From Plantago major (taxonomy: Eukaryota > Streptophyta > Magnoliopsida > Lamiales > Plantaginaceae): 64,000 nt of DNA. The position numbers and the translations under genes were made by a program. Shown here one piece after another: positions 35,151-47,536 of this stretch; within the stretch, counting starts at the first letter, position 1; each line of letters starts with the position of its first letter. The stretch covers positions 1,736,001 to 1,800,000 of the forward strand of contig CM048844.1 of assembly GCA_026545765.1 (NCBI GenBank). The letters are read 5' to 3'. The notes under the pieces are model-generated. The model saw only the letters and a program-made list of their open reading frames with translations, made no database searches and was not told where the DNA came from.

Positions 35151-38100
35151 ATGCAAGGTTCCGGCGATATCGGACGGAGAATGCAAATCGACGGTGAACC
35201 GGTAAACTCTCCTACCTTTTCCTTTTCGCTGATTTTCTCCTTATTAATTTTAGGCTTTTAGGCTTTTTTTTTTTTACTTCCGTTTCTGTTCATTTTACTC
35301 GTATGCAAGTTAACAAAAGCCTAGAGTATGAACATGCATCTGTGCTTTCATGAAGGAATTCCACGAATTAGATGCTTGGGCGAAATTTTCGATGTTTTTG
35401 TAGGTGAATTTGAAAATGTGGATGTGACGAAAGCGGATGTGTGAGCTTATAATGCTTATTCACTTGTGATTTTGCTCGAACACAATGTGTGATGTATCTG
35501 TCGAGGTTTTATTTACTTTTTTTTTATGTGGATTTTGTGTTGTTTGTTCGGGTAATTATCTCTGAGTTGCATTTCTGGTCCAGAAGTGATTTAAACGATT
35601 GATCAACTCAAGGACTTACCATAGATGCATTTGCCAACACTTCGGTTTTAGACACAAATCGTATTTGAAAATGTAGATTTGACGACAGCGGATTTATGAG
35701 CTTATTCACTTGTAGTTTTGCTTGAACACAATATGTGAAGTATTAATCAAGGTTTTATTTATTTTTATTTTTATTTTTCTGTGTGAATTTTGTGTTGTTT
35801 GTTTGGGTGATCATCTATGAGTTGCATTTCTGGTCTAGAAGTGATTTAAACGATCCGTCAACTTAAGGACTTACCACGAATGCAGGTGTACCTTTTCATT
35901 TGCCGACGCTTAGGCTTCAGATTTAGATAGGAATTGTATTTGCGTGCCAATAATACATGGGCTCTGGTTTCCATATTGAAGCAAATAATTTGTAAGATGG
36001 CTGCTGTAGATGTATGTTGCCTTTTCGTATGATATGCAATTTTGTTTGAAACTGATGTATGTTATCTGTTTCTGAAGCATCTATTGAGCTTGTTGCAAGT
36101 TCTGGGCTGTTTGTATATGATAATTATCCATGAATTGCATTTAAATACTATGTAGAGTCGTATAGTGTTTTTATTTTATCAATCAACAATTAATGATATG
36201 TGGGGTTAATTATAGTTTTCCAATGATAATCTGGTCCTGATGTGTTTTAAAAAATTGATGAAGTTCAAGAATTACTATATAGATGTATCTGTAGCTTCTT
36301 CACTTGCCAACACCCAGGCTTCGGTTTTCAATGAGTTCTTTCTGTTTGTGAAGCATCTTTCGAATTTGCTGTGTTGTTCGCAGGGATATCTATCTATGAG
36401 CTGTACTTGTATCTTGTTCAATATACGTGGTAGAGCGTATAGTGTTTTATTCTATTATTCAACAAATATGATATGCATGGCTCATTATTGGTCCAGATGT
36501 GATATAAATGATTGTGCACTACAGGAATCACTATAAGTTATGTGTAGCTTCTTCACTTGCCAACACTTACGCTTTGGTTTTCAAATTGAAGCAAATAATT
36601 TTTAAGATGTGCCATTTTATAACTGGAATTCTCTGTATCTACATTATTGCCAAACAAGAAGCTTAACTTCCTTTTCACATTTGAACCTGGTTCTGAAACT
36701 TCTGTGCTATTGAGGCTGAGCAATGGTGGTTGCTCTTAGCAGATGACACCCTTGAGGTCAAGGTCATTGGCCCCCTCACCGTTATCAGTTCAGCGTGTTG
36801 ATCAGAACCCATTTTCAAGGGGCGAAATGCTAAATGGACCCCAGCAGCATGAGTTTACTATAGCACATTCTAAGGTTTGACACTAATTTTCCATGGTCAT
36901 CATCTTTGCTCAAGGCACATTACTGGAGGCTTTCCATGTCATCTGAGATGACGTATCTGTCGGATCATGCACACAACTTTATATTCTTCCAACTTACTTT
37001 TATGGTTTCACTCAGAATGGTGACATTATGTAGTGTTGCAATTGTAGAAACTTCAAGATGATACGCAAGAGTTGGGTCAAAGAATTAAACACCATGAGGA
37101 CAATGTCAAGTACTTAAAGTCTCTGAGCACACAACTTGACGATCAGATCCTAGATATGCAGGGTAAGATGAAAGTTTAGAATCATGAGTGTGATACACAT
37201 CTATATTTTATATTTTACCCATTTTTCCATCATTTCTTATTTCTTAATGTACTTAACATATGATGACTATAATTGACTAGTAGTATACATTTCATTGCAT
37301 ATGGAATGTGCCTATGAGCTACACTGCATTTTATGAGCCATTAACATTCAACATTTATATTGCTACTTGTCACTTGGAAATCATATGTAAAAACACATAA
37401 TTCAGTTTTTGTGATCATTCCATTTGTTGGTCCCAATTCAGTAGAACTGTCTTTCTTATTTGTTTAGTAAATATCTAACATGCGACTCCTACTTGCTTAC
37501 AGTCACTCTTGGGAAGTTCCACTTAACTAAGGAGAACGAGGATATTGCCCCTGCTGAGAGTGAGGAGGAGATAAACAATCACATTCTCAAGCATGAAAGG
37601 TCCGCAGCTGCTTTTTTGTGTCGCTTGTTAAGTCTGCCTGATGCTAAGATCTCCGATCATCCGTTAACTAAAGATGTGGTTGGCATTGTTGCTACACTTG
37701 GAAAAGTTGACGACGGTAGCCTCAGCAGGTTGGTTTGGGTTTTCTTCTTTATCTGCTCCTGAATGTTATAATGCTAGACTGGTCCGGTTTCCGTTAGTGC
37801 TAGTGCTTCCATACCTAATTTAGAACCAGTTGTTTGCTGCAGAACAACTTCCAACGTAATTTATTCCGAGACACACGGACTATGGACTTTCAGTTTCATG
37901 TTATGTATCCTTTTTCTGTTGACTGTTTATTAATCTCACATATAAGTTATTGGAAAAAGAAGGCAACACCATGTTCTAAATGCTCCGTGGCTGCAGGGTT
38001 AGGGAGAGGGTTGGCATATATAAAACTTACTGGATACCATATTTATTTAGATAACTTAACTAATTTGAGATGAATAGTATGTTTGATCGTGAATCATCAA

Positions 38101-40028
38101 TTTTCTAGGAAAAAAAGAAAAACATAACACTGAATCATCAATAAAAAGTGTGGTCTGGTGCCTATTTCATCCGTGACTGATTTTTATATTATGTAACTTA
38201 GGCTACTCTCAGAGTACTTGGGTCTTGAAACCATGTTGGCTGTGGTTTGCCGAACATCTAAAGGTGTCGAAGCTCTGGAAGCATATAACAAGGACGGTTC
38301 CATTAATAAAAGCTCTGGTCTTCATGCATTTGCAATTTCAACTGGGATGCCCCTGGATGGCCGTTTCCGTGTTTATTGCCTTGAAAATCTGAGGTTTGCA
38401 AAGAAGAAATGCGAGTTCATTATATTATCTTTCCATTTTGCAGTTTAATGGAGTATTCTATGAGTCGCCAACTTAGACTATGTCTTTTATTGTGCAATTC
38501 TGTTGGTTTTCTGCTCAGGCCATATTGTGGTGGATTCATAGAGGATGACCATCAGCGGAGGCTTGATCTTTTAAAGCCAAAGATAGACGGGAAAACTCCC
38601 CGTGGTTTTCTTGGTTTTGCAGTGAACATGATCTCAATTGACTACAACAACTTGTATCTTATCACAAAAGCTGGAAACAATCTTAGAGAGACACTATTCT
38701 ATGACCTCTTCTCAAGTTTGCAAGTATACAAAACAAGAGAAGACATGCTGAAGGCTCTTCCAGTTCTAGATAATGGAGCTATATCTCTTGATGGAGGAAT
38801 GATAAGAGGAACCGGGTTCTCCTCCCTGGGTGATCAAAGGTGAGAAGCTTGCTTGATTGTATAAATTGGCCAACATTTTCTTTCTAATACTAGATAGTAC
38901 TGAAATATAAAATTTACCCATTTTATGTTAGAACAAAATGGTACCCGTGAACTGTGAGAAATGCATGCAAGAGAAGGCTAAATATGCTTGGACGGCTATT
39001 CTGTAATCTGTTATGACATATGGAAAGATAACTCTCATACATACTGTACTGCCCTTCCTCATATATCTTTGCTGACAGGGAGGATGTAGACGTCAAGTTC
39101 CCCAGTGGAGCCAGAGGTGTCCTTCCCCAGAATTATGTTGAGATTGGTAACAAAATAAAGGAGATGAAATGGAAGAGAACTCGAACTCTAGATGATTTGC
39201 AGAGAGAGCAGGACCTTTTGCAGCATGCAAAGTACATGTATGAAACAAAGAAGCAAGAGTTTGTCGATTTTCTCGCGAAAAGTTCACCGTATGCCACTCA
39301 GGTAATACCTCAATTATCCACTTGGAAAGTAGCTGAACCTTCAATTTTAACATCACTCTACAAACTGAAGTAAACTTTTCTGTGTATTAATCTTGCTTCA
39401 TCATCACACATCTTATGGCCCTGTCGCTGCATGCAAAAGTACACAATACCTCATTGGTGAATCCCCATTTCACAAGAGTTGCTGACTCAATTTTGGTTAT
39501 CTGCTGTTAAAACCCCCCGTGTTACATTCATTGCACTAAATTCCTCATGTTTTTATTTATTTTCTTTTAAAGCTCGAAACCAGAACCCTTTTATTTCTCA
39601 AATTTAGAAGTCTGTAAACTTGTCCACTGTCCAGAAACAGCAATATAAGGGGTTTTGGTTCAGAGTTTCTAAAAACATGAGGAGATTTTGTTAAATAAAA
39701 ATAACACAGGGTTGTCCAAGTTGCACTGCATGTATCAGGGGGGGATTTTATGTTGCCATTCAGAAGAACTGGCTTTGAAATTTCAACAGGGGATACAATT
39801 GCAACCAATTCCTTGGCATACTAGAATAACTAGATGACCTACACAGTGTAGACACATGGTAAAGCAGGACTTGTTAATGAATGACCTGAGTTTAAATTTA
39901 GGATCATGTTTATATGTCATGATATGATACTTCTCTTTTGTCGTTTCTCACTGGAATTTGGTAATGAACTGTGATTTTTTTTCTTATACCGTTTCTATCA
40001 GGGTGGACGTGCTTCAACTCCGAGGTGA
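35151..40028 (+). CDS. DMS3: DMS3-like SMC-hinge-domain protein of RNA-directed DNA methylation, 428 aa
   Basis: Eight exons: 35151-35201, 36743-36874, 37048-37162, 37503-37728, 38202-38393, 38519-38839, 39079-39301 and 40002-40028, all in phase. In Arabidopsis DMS3 (420 residues) joins DRD1 and RDM1 in the DDR complex that recruits Pol V for RNA-directed DNA methylation. Landmarks: [13 protein letters not shown] at the N-terminus; a charged coiled-coil candidate at residues ~62-100 ([34 protein letters not shown]); [39 protein letters not shown] and [14 protein letters not shown] of the hinge-like domain; and a basic C-terminal helix ([17 protein letters not shown]). No SMC ATPase head is present, as expected for DMS3. 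The final exon encodes only GGRASTPR. Intron 1 is 1.54 kb and repetitive. Length and motifs support a functional gene. Confidence 0.9.
35400..36610. repeat. Degenerate tandem repeats filling DMS3 intron 1
   Basis: Units share the order GAATTTGAAAATGTGGATGT / AGCTTATTCACTTGT / TGCATTTCTGGTCCAGAAGT / GACTTACCA / TTGCCAACACTTCGG. Two good copies lie at about 35405-35660 and 35663-35915, with shorter relatives at about 36225-36335 and 36485-36605 (CTTCACTTGCCAACAC twice). Confidence 0.75.
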
Positions 40029-41450
40029 TTGTTTGAAGACAGTGTACAGCCGCTGGAGAACCTTTAGTGCAATTGCTAATTTAGTATAGCTCTCGGCTTT
40101 GTCCAGAACTGTGTTCAGAATTCGGTGGGAAGTGTTCTTGTCAGATTAATTTTAGGGAGGTATGATCCGTAAAACTTACCGGAGATGTAAAAAAGAACTG
40201 CTGGCTCCATCACTAGTTTTTGTCACTGTAATGGTACCTACCTAAACTATGCTAGTAGGTGGATATTTTTGCCCGTATGGCTGTATTCTGATTAATGCAT
40301 TTGCTTGAAGCCTCTTATCCAGTATTTCTTCGTCACATTATTGCACTAGCATGCAGCGAAAATGCTTCTATAATAGATCCGGTATATGGAATAATGCCCC
40401 AAGAAGCAGGATGCCAGAAATGCATCATACTTGCATACAATTTTAGATTAAAAACTTTGTTGGAGGAACACATTATCCATATTACCTAATTACAAATTCT
40501 AGAAAAAGATCTGACTTTCCATTAGAATAACGATAATTAATATTTATGCTCCATCTTCTCTAATTAAATAAAAACAGATCAACACTAATTCAACTTGAAA
40601 AAAAAGAAATTCATTATCAGAAACAACAATATTACTTTTGTATATTTTATAATCTGTATGTGACAATAACACACATACCAAATCAGGAATCCGTGTTTTA
40701 TTTCAGATGAGTCGTATTTAACTTGCGATTTTCACAACAAAAATATTATTGTCATATTAGTATATTATACAAAGAAAAAAAATATATTTATAGTGAGGAA
40801 GATGGGTGTTGAACCCATAACCTCAAGAAAAGTATGGATATACTTATCCACTCAGTTACAAACAAATTTTGATTAATTTGTGAGTAGATAAAATATACTA
40901 ACTATATTATTCTTTTATTTATTTTTCCTTCCGACTACTAATTCGAATTAGCGAAAAAAAGTCGAGTGACCTCGACCCACTGCCTCATAATTGCGTGGCG
41001 ATGTTTTCACATTCTCTAGTTGCTAATATGAGTTGAGAATATAAACAATTTAATCAATAACATCGAGTATTGTATTGATAATTATAGTATTTACTCTCTC
41101 CGTTACTCGGATAAAATTTCGAGATTTTCATATCTAGGCCACGTCTTCTTCTCCAGCATTTCTGGAAAAGAAAAAATCACGTCCTCTACTTTCCAACCTA
41201 AAAAAACAAAAGACGAGAACAAATTCACATTTTCACTGAGAACGACACCGTTTCAACGTGCAAAGAAATATCAGAATTCTACTTTTCATTTCTATGATCT
41301 ATTTATCGGATAACCACATTCACATTTCTTCTTCTTCTTCTACAAAAATCTCAGTAACTTCATCAACTCAATCAATCCCAAAAATCTCCTCATGAACCCT
41401 TAAGCTGCAATCCCTTTATTGTTTTTCAAAAATTCAGCATCAATTCAATC
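40029..41450. other. DMS3 3' flank and ClpX upstream region
   Basis: The DMS3 3' UTR is followed by AT-rich DNA. The segment 40803-40860 (GGGTGTTGAACCCATAACCT) resembles a tRNA T-arm and is common in degraded retroelement DNA; no tRNA fold surrounds it. The ClpX leader with its CTTCTTCTTCTTC run (41325-41340) is at the right end. Confidence 0.4.
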
Positions 41451-44400
41451 ATGGCAGCTGCTTTAAGGTCAAAATCATCACGAGATACAGTCTCCGTTGC
41501 CGTCTTACACTTCCGATACTTCATCCATAACCACAAGCACGCGGGTCGGGTCAACCAGTTCCACTGGAGCTCCAATTTCGATGACAATACTGATATCAAC
41601 AACTGTGTTTACCCCTCAGCTTCACCTTTTAAGCCTCTCTCTGTTCGGGGAGATTACATTGATAGCCCCAAAATTTTCCGGAACAAGCGAAAAGTCGAAA
41701 GCTCGAGCTCTCAGGGAGACCCTCCTGAGGTGTGGCAGCCTCCTGGTGGTCTGAGGATTAAGTATGTTCAGGCTACTGATTCGAGTGAGCCGAGTTTCGC
41801 CTCTGGTGGCGGTTTTGCGGTGGAGGAGAAGGATGAGAGCTGGGGTGGGTCGAATATGGGGGCGAATTTTCCGACGCCGAAGGAGATTTGTAAAGGGCTG
41901 GATAAGTTTGTGATCGGCCAGGAGAGAGCTAAGAAGGTTTATCATCTTTTGGTCTTTGTTTAGTAGTGAGGATAAGAGCTTTGCTTTGGTTGTGTTTTAA
42001 ATTAATGTGCGTTTTCGTTGCAGGTTCTTTCGGTAGCTGTTTATAATCATTACAAGAGGATATATAGTGATTCCTCGGAGCGGTATTTACTATTTGGCCT
42101 GCGGTTTTGCATTGATCGTGTTCTGTTGTTTGAGTTTATAATGTGATGTTTTTTTAGATTATATCTAGATTAATGAAAATTTTGGTTACCTACTTGCGGA
42201 GATTCCCATTTCTCATGTTCGGTAGGTGGTGGCTAATTTACCTATATTAGGAATGTGTTGTGGACTTGTGGTTGCTTGCACTTTGGTGCTGTTACTTCAT
42301 TAGGGTAGGACCATGTGATTTCACGGAGATGTGATAACACTTTAGCCCGTGGCTTTGCTTTGAGTTCATAATGTGTTTGTCTCTACGGTCGGCTGCATGT
42401 GGAGCTCCATGCTTCTTATGTTCAATAGATGGTAGCTGATTTCAATTGTTTTGAAATGGAGTGTTTCGTAATTGATTTTACTTAGGACTCTGCATTGTTG
42501 CTTGCATGTTGGCGCTAATAATTTGTTAGCTTAAGACCACGTGATTCCTTGAAGACGTGGTTACACTTCACTCCCGCTTTGCTTGTTAGCAATCATGTTG
42601 ACATGAGAATATCTAATGTTAGTGGCATATTGTAACTAGGCCTGCTGGGTGTAATAACAGGGATAAAGAGTATTCTAGTGTTCCATCAATTTCGAGAATG
42701 GAGGTAGCAGACTACGTCTATATTATGTAGATTAATGAAATGTTTGGTTATATGTGGAACTTCACACTTCTTATGTTAAATAGGTGGTAGCGGATATAAT
42801 TGTAGTTGTTTCGAAATGTGAACTTGTAATTGATTTTAATTTTGGACCATGTGATTGTTGCTTGCATTTGGGTGCTGTTACTTTGTTAGCTATCATGTTG
42901 ACATGGTAGTGTCTAATGTTAGTGGTGTATATTAAAAACTAGGCCTGCTGGGAGTAAAGACAATGATAAAGCTGAAAGCACAGAATATGAGAACGTGGAA
43001 CTTGAGAAAAGTAATATCCTTCTGATGGGACCAACAGGTTCAGGTAATTTACTCAGTGCGCTGGTTCCTTGCCAATTGTAATTGAACATGCCTGTAGAAA
43101 TGTTAAGCCGAATTCTGTTTCTTGTTCAATTGTGAAATTAAGTATTAAATGCTATTTAATCTTTATTTGGTTTGTAAATGATACTTTTAAGTTGATGGGA
43201 TGGGTTGTATAGAATATAACGCAGTGTGAACGATATCATTGAATTTTGTGTGCATCTTTATATTTTTGAGTCGCTGATGTCCTTTGGTTCCACAGTACCC
43301 AACTTTTAAGTTTCACCATCTCCGACTTCGATGAATGTGAACCTTTTAAAAGAGTGAATATTTAGCATTTGCCACTATGTTGATTACACTCTATCTATAC
43401 TATCTCTCATGTGTGCTTATGTCATCTTAAGGACAGGGAAAACACTACTAGCCAAAACTTTGGCTCGACTAGTTAATGTTCCGTTTGTAATTGCTGACGC
43501 CACGACACTTACTCAGGCAAGTTACTCGCTTTACAGTTATGTAGGATGAGTTTATTGTTTGTAGGACCACTTCTCTGTATTCAGAGTCTCAGGTAGTCAA
43601 TTATTAACTGTTTGCCATATGAGTCGGAAGTTCTTGTTTGTTATTGTCGGAAACTATACATTTCAACTGAGTATACAATGTGACATTAGTGGGATAATTG
43701 AATGAAAGATCACTTCTCATTTTGCAGGCAGGATATGTTGGGGAGGATGTAGAATCAATTTTATACAAGCTACTCTCGGTGAGTTCAATAAATTTCTGTT
43801 TTTCAATTCTATACATATAGGATATGTAGGGTGAGACCCTTAATGAAATCTTGGAAATGATGTGGTGTTACCATTTATGAATGTTTGTGTGAGGGATTGT
43901 CAGCTAAAATTCATTTTGGTCATGGCTTGCTATTTTCTGGCTAAAATGCCGTGGTCAGATTGATGTGTAACACAACTAGAAGAACTTGAAGACAATACCT
44001 TTTAAAGACTTCCTGTATTGAGCTTGAAGCAGAGAACATCAGTTTGTAGTAGTGAACAAACTGTTTCTCTTTCAGGTTGCAGACTTTAATGTGGCAGCTG
44101 CTCAACAGGGGATAATTTATATTGATGAAGTTGACAAGATCACCAAAAAGGTGCCTTCAAAGGCCTTTACATTGTCAATATATACTGCCTAGCTTAAAGC
44201 TCTTTTACAACACGGTAATGTTGTATTTTTCTTTGTTGAATCTACAGGCAGAGAGTCTCAACATAAGTAGAGATGTCTCAGGGGAAGGCGTCCAGCAAGC
44301 ACTATTGAAAATGCTCGAGGGGACGGTTAGTGATTTACTTTATTTTCCTTTCCGAAAAATATTTTGCGGATATGTATGTTACTAGTAGTTAAACTGGTAA

Positions 44401-46797
44401 ATCGATGCATAATTTACAGCTACATCAGGAGTGAGTCACTAGTTGTTCGACTTTAAGAGCTATTATATTTGGATAATATAATTATCTGTTCATATATTTG
44501 TACTGGCATTCTGAAACTGCGGTTTTATGCGAGGTTCTATGGTCTAGGAATGTACAATCTAGCTTTAAATATATGCATGGCACATATTTATCCAAATGCA
44601 GCTGACATTCAGATGAATCCTTCTGGAAAAGGCGCCAAATCATTTTGACAATTTTTTAAGCTTCATTTCTGATAGTGGTACTTATTTTACTCTCAGGTGG
44701 TAAATGTCCCCGAGAAAGGTGCAAGAAAGCACCCTAGAGGTGACAATATTCAGGTAGTCTCACAATGTACGCTCTTGATTTAAACTAATATTTGGGCATT
44801 TGTTGCTATATATTCTTTTGCTACAGATGGGAATGGTGGCTTGGGTGGACATAGAGTTGTGAAATAAAGAACAATTACAAGAACATGCTAATACACAGTG
44901 AAATAAAATCCACTTGAAAAGTTAAAGAACACGAGAAATTTCTCAATAATCAAAGCGTCCTTAAAACTCCAACTTTTTGGACTTTGTTTATAGCTAAGAG
45001 CTAAACGTAAACAAAATAAGATTCGAAAATTGCTCCAAAAAAATAAAAAAGGAGCTAAACGTAAGCAAACAATAGAATCAACTAGAATATTTGTAAATGC
45101 ATAAACAGCCAAATAATGAAATAACTGAAATTCTAAATAAACAATTAAATATACCAATATCCTTCTTAAGTTTCATAGTAATTCTTTCATCACTTAATGT
45201 ACATGTGGCTGTATCTTTTGGCACATGTGAGTTTCTGAAACTGTTTCTTTAAAAAGCTTTTCTTCCACTGAATTTCTCGTCACTTGCATAATCTGTGCAC
45301 GGTAAGCATATCAAATTGAAAATCCTGACAAATAGTAATATTTTTCTTTCTTTGTGACAGATTGATACAAAAGACATTCTGTTTATATGCGGTGGTGCTT
45401 TCATAGACTTGGAGAAAACTATATCAGAGAGGTCATACTAATTTTAACTTGTGACACAAACTATAGCACAACACCTACTCTAGAAACTTAGATTGTGAAG
45501 TATGATTTTCAGGCGTCATGATTCTTCTATTGGCTTTGGTGCCCCTGTACGTGCAAACATGAGAAGAGGTGGTGTTACAGATGCGGCTGTGACGTCATCT
45601 TTACTGGAAACTGTAAGCAGAATAATAGCTCACAGTAATAAGAATCATTTCATATACGTCTGAACTACAAAGCATGTATGAATTCGTATGGTGGTTTGCG
45701 TTTTACAGGTTGAGAGTAGTGATCTAATTGCGTATGGTCTAATACCTGAATTCGTGGGGCGATTCCCGATCCTTGTGAACTTGGCAGCACTTACGGAGGA
45801 GCAGCTTGTTCAGGTGACAATCTCATCTTGTCACTTGGTACATAATAACATCATTAGCTGCAGAATTATGAATAATCTGAATTTATTGATATAGTTGAAT
45901 ATTGTTATTTAGTCTGGTTTCAAATTCACATGGCTTATGGATCGGTTTTCTGTTGTTTCCAGGTTTTGACAGAGCCAAAGAATGCCCTAGGGAAGCAGTA
46001 CAAAAAGATGTTCCAAATGAACGATGTCAGTTATGTTTTACCCTTCCTAATTATTGAAGAAGAACACAACATATATCTCTTTTTCATCAAGATCAAAAGT
46101 TTTGATTATTTTGTCTGTCAGGTGAAATTGCATTTCACAGAGGATGCATTAAGATTGATTGCTAAGAAAGCAATATCTAAGAATACAGGAGCTCGGGGTT
46201 TGCGTTCGATGTTAGAGAATGTCTTGATGGATGCCATGTATGAGGTCAGTTATGTAGTAACTCTCTCTTCATTATTTTGAAATATTTCCTAGAAGTGATT
46301 TAATTTATTCTCTGCATAAAATATGTGATGCATGATGTACTTGCAGTAATGAAGTAGGTAAAATTGGACACTACACTTAATGTAGTGAAGAATAACACGG
46401 TCCTAACCCATTCATAAATGTGCCTAATGCTACACTTATTCAAAATGCGTAATAGATCAGTTTTGCTATTGACTGGCTTGCTTTATGCAGATTCCTGATG
46501 TTAGAAAGGGGAATGACATGATAGACGCTGTTGTAGTGGACAGTGAATCCGTCGGCTCCGAGGGACGTGGATGTGGTGCAAAGATTCTCTACGGCAAGGG
46601 GGCATTGAAGCGCTATTTCTCACAACACAATCCGAAGGATTCAGAGGTATGGCCTGAGCCCATCTTTTTACCTGCAAGTCTTCAATGCGTCACATAAACG
46701 TGTCACTGTTTTGTGTTAGATACAGACATCTGTTGTGGAAGGGTCTGAAGGTGAAGTTGAGGTTGAACAGGAGTTGCCTTCTATTGTTGCATTGTGA
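41451..46797 (+). CDS. CLPX: ATP-dependent Clp protease ATP-binding subunit ClpX (probably mitochondrial), 560 aa
   Basis: Fifteen exons: 41451-41936, 42024-42082, 42943-43043, 43437-43516, 43728-43778, 44076-44150, 44248-44325, 44697-44753, 45361-45431, 45513-45612, 45709-45813, 45963-46025, 46122-46244, 46491-46646 and 46720-46797. ClpX is the AAA+ unfoldase that threads proteins into ClpP. Motifs: Walker A GPTGSGKT (211-218), pore loop GYVGED (244-249), Walker [10 protein letters not shown] (272-280), RKH loop (320-322), IGF loop that docks to ClpP (359-361), [11 protein letters not shown] and sensor-2 GAR (465-467). The N-terminal ~70 residues are basic and hydroxylated ([20 protein letters not shown]), as for organelle targeting. 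I see no Cys4 zinc-binding domain between them and the AAA+ domain, unlike bacterial ClpX. The intron after exon 4 uses a GC donor. Confidence 0.93.
42165..42975. repeat. Tandem repeat units in ClpX intron 2, one with a decoy exon 3 start
   Basis: Three diverged units of ~250-300 bases share phrases such as CTTCTTATGTT(C/A)AATAG(A/G)TGGTAGC, ATTGTTGCTTGCAT, AATCATGTTGACATG and TCTAATGTTAGTGG. The second ends AACTAGGCCTGCTGGGTGTA (decoy start 42640) and the third ends AACTAGGCCTGCTGGGAGTA, the true exon 3 start (42943). Confidence 0.8.
43515..43519 (+). promoter_or_regulatory. GC-type splice donor (ClpX exon 4)
   Basis: Exon 4 ends ACTCAG and the intron begins GCAAGT. The next exon (43728) continues in frame as [10 protein letters not shown]. 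No GT donor nearby preserves the [11 protein letters not shown] join, which is invariant in ClpX, so the intron is of the GC-AG class with the strong AG|GCAAGT consensus. Confidence 0.85.
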
Positions 46798-46969
46798 GGT
46801 TCAAATGCTTAAATTTCTGTACAGATTAAAATCATAATTAAAGAACATAACTTAGGCCTAGTTCATACTAGTACTGTATCACTATGTTGTAGTTGTCCTG
46901 ATGTAAATGGATTTCTGTTATCTCTTAAAGTTGTTTCTGCAAACTTTGAAACACACAATACTTAGTAAG

Positions 46970-47235
46970 CACTCCCTCAATCCGTTTCACTAGAAGTGTT
47001 ACAATTTTTCGTTTTGGGCATTTCACTAAAATTGTTATATTTTCTTTTATGGAAATTAATTTTATAATAAAACTCATTTCTAACCACATTTGGGGTCCAC
47101 ATGTACTTTTCCACTCAATTAATATCTCATACTCATTCTCCATCACATATTTTTGGGGAACACATAGTTCTATACATTTTCCTTAAAAACTGTGTCCAAC
47201 ACAATTGTTTCAATTTTAGTGAAACGGAGGGAGTA
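46970..47235. mobile_element. Stowaway-like MITE, ~265 bp
   Basis: Left end CACTCCCTCAATCCGTTTCA and right end AGTGAAACGGAGGGAGTA are inverted copies of the CTCCCTCCGTTTCACT Stowaway terminus. The inside is AT-rich with no coding frame. It sits ~170 bases past the ClpX stop. Confidence 0.75.
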
Positions 47236-47335
47236 CGGAGTACATATTAAGCAAGCAAATGAGAAACTCGTGGGAAATAAAGCTGCAAAGGTGAACTTGA
47301 AAACAGAGGTAGCAAGCAATACTTGACATGATTTA

Positions 47336-47536
47336 TCAATGCATATTGATCCATCTTCCCCAAATTCTAGCTAGAACCCCATCTGTGAATCTAAAATAGA
47401 AATACCTCCACCTTTGTTTGAACACCAGAGTGCCGATCACGCCCCAAAATCCTGTTACGAATCCACTCGTTATTATTCCGTAAAGCAATATCTTGTCGAC
47501 GTTGTCTTCATCATCGTCTGCTTGTTCAAGGGCAGA
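47336..47536 (-). pseudogene. LRR receptor-like protein, transmembrane and tail fragment
   Basis: On the minus strand one frame reads EQADDDEDNVDKILLYGIIT, SGFVTGFWGVIGTLVFK and QRWRYFYF, then a short tail ending WINMH and a TGA (47336-47338). The acidic spacer, GF(x)GFWGVxGTL membrane segment and WRYxYF cytoplasmic start are diagnostic of plant LRR receptor-like proteins (Cf/RLP class), which sense extracellular ligands. The leucine-rich repeats that should precede it are not found. Just upstream the frame changes (a GAPTAP-like phrase in another frame near 47560). It is the last ~65 codons of a lost receptor gene. Confidence 0.75.

Noticed and set aside
40803..40860. tRNA-like T-arm (GGGTGTTGAACCCATAACC)
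   Set aside because: No acceptor stem, D-arm or anticodon arm can be formed around it. Such phrases are common in degraded retroelement sequence.
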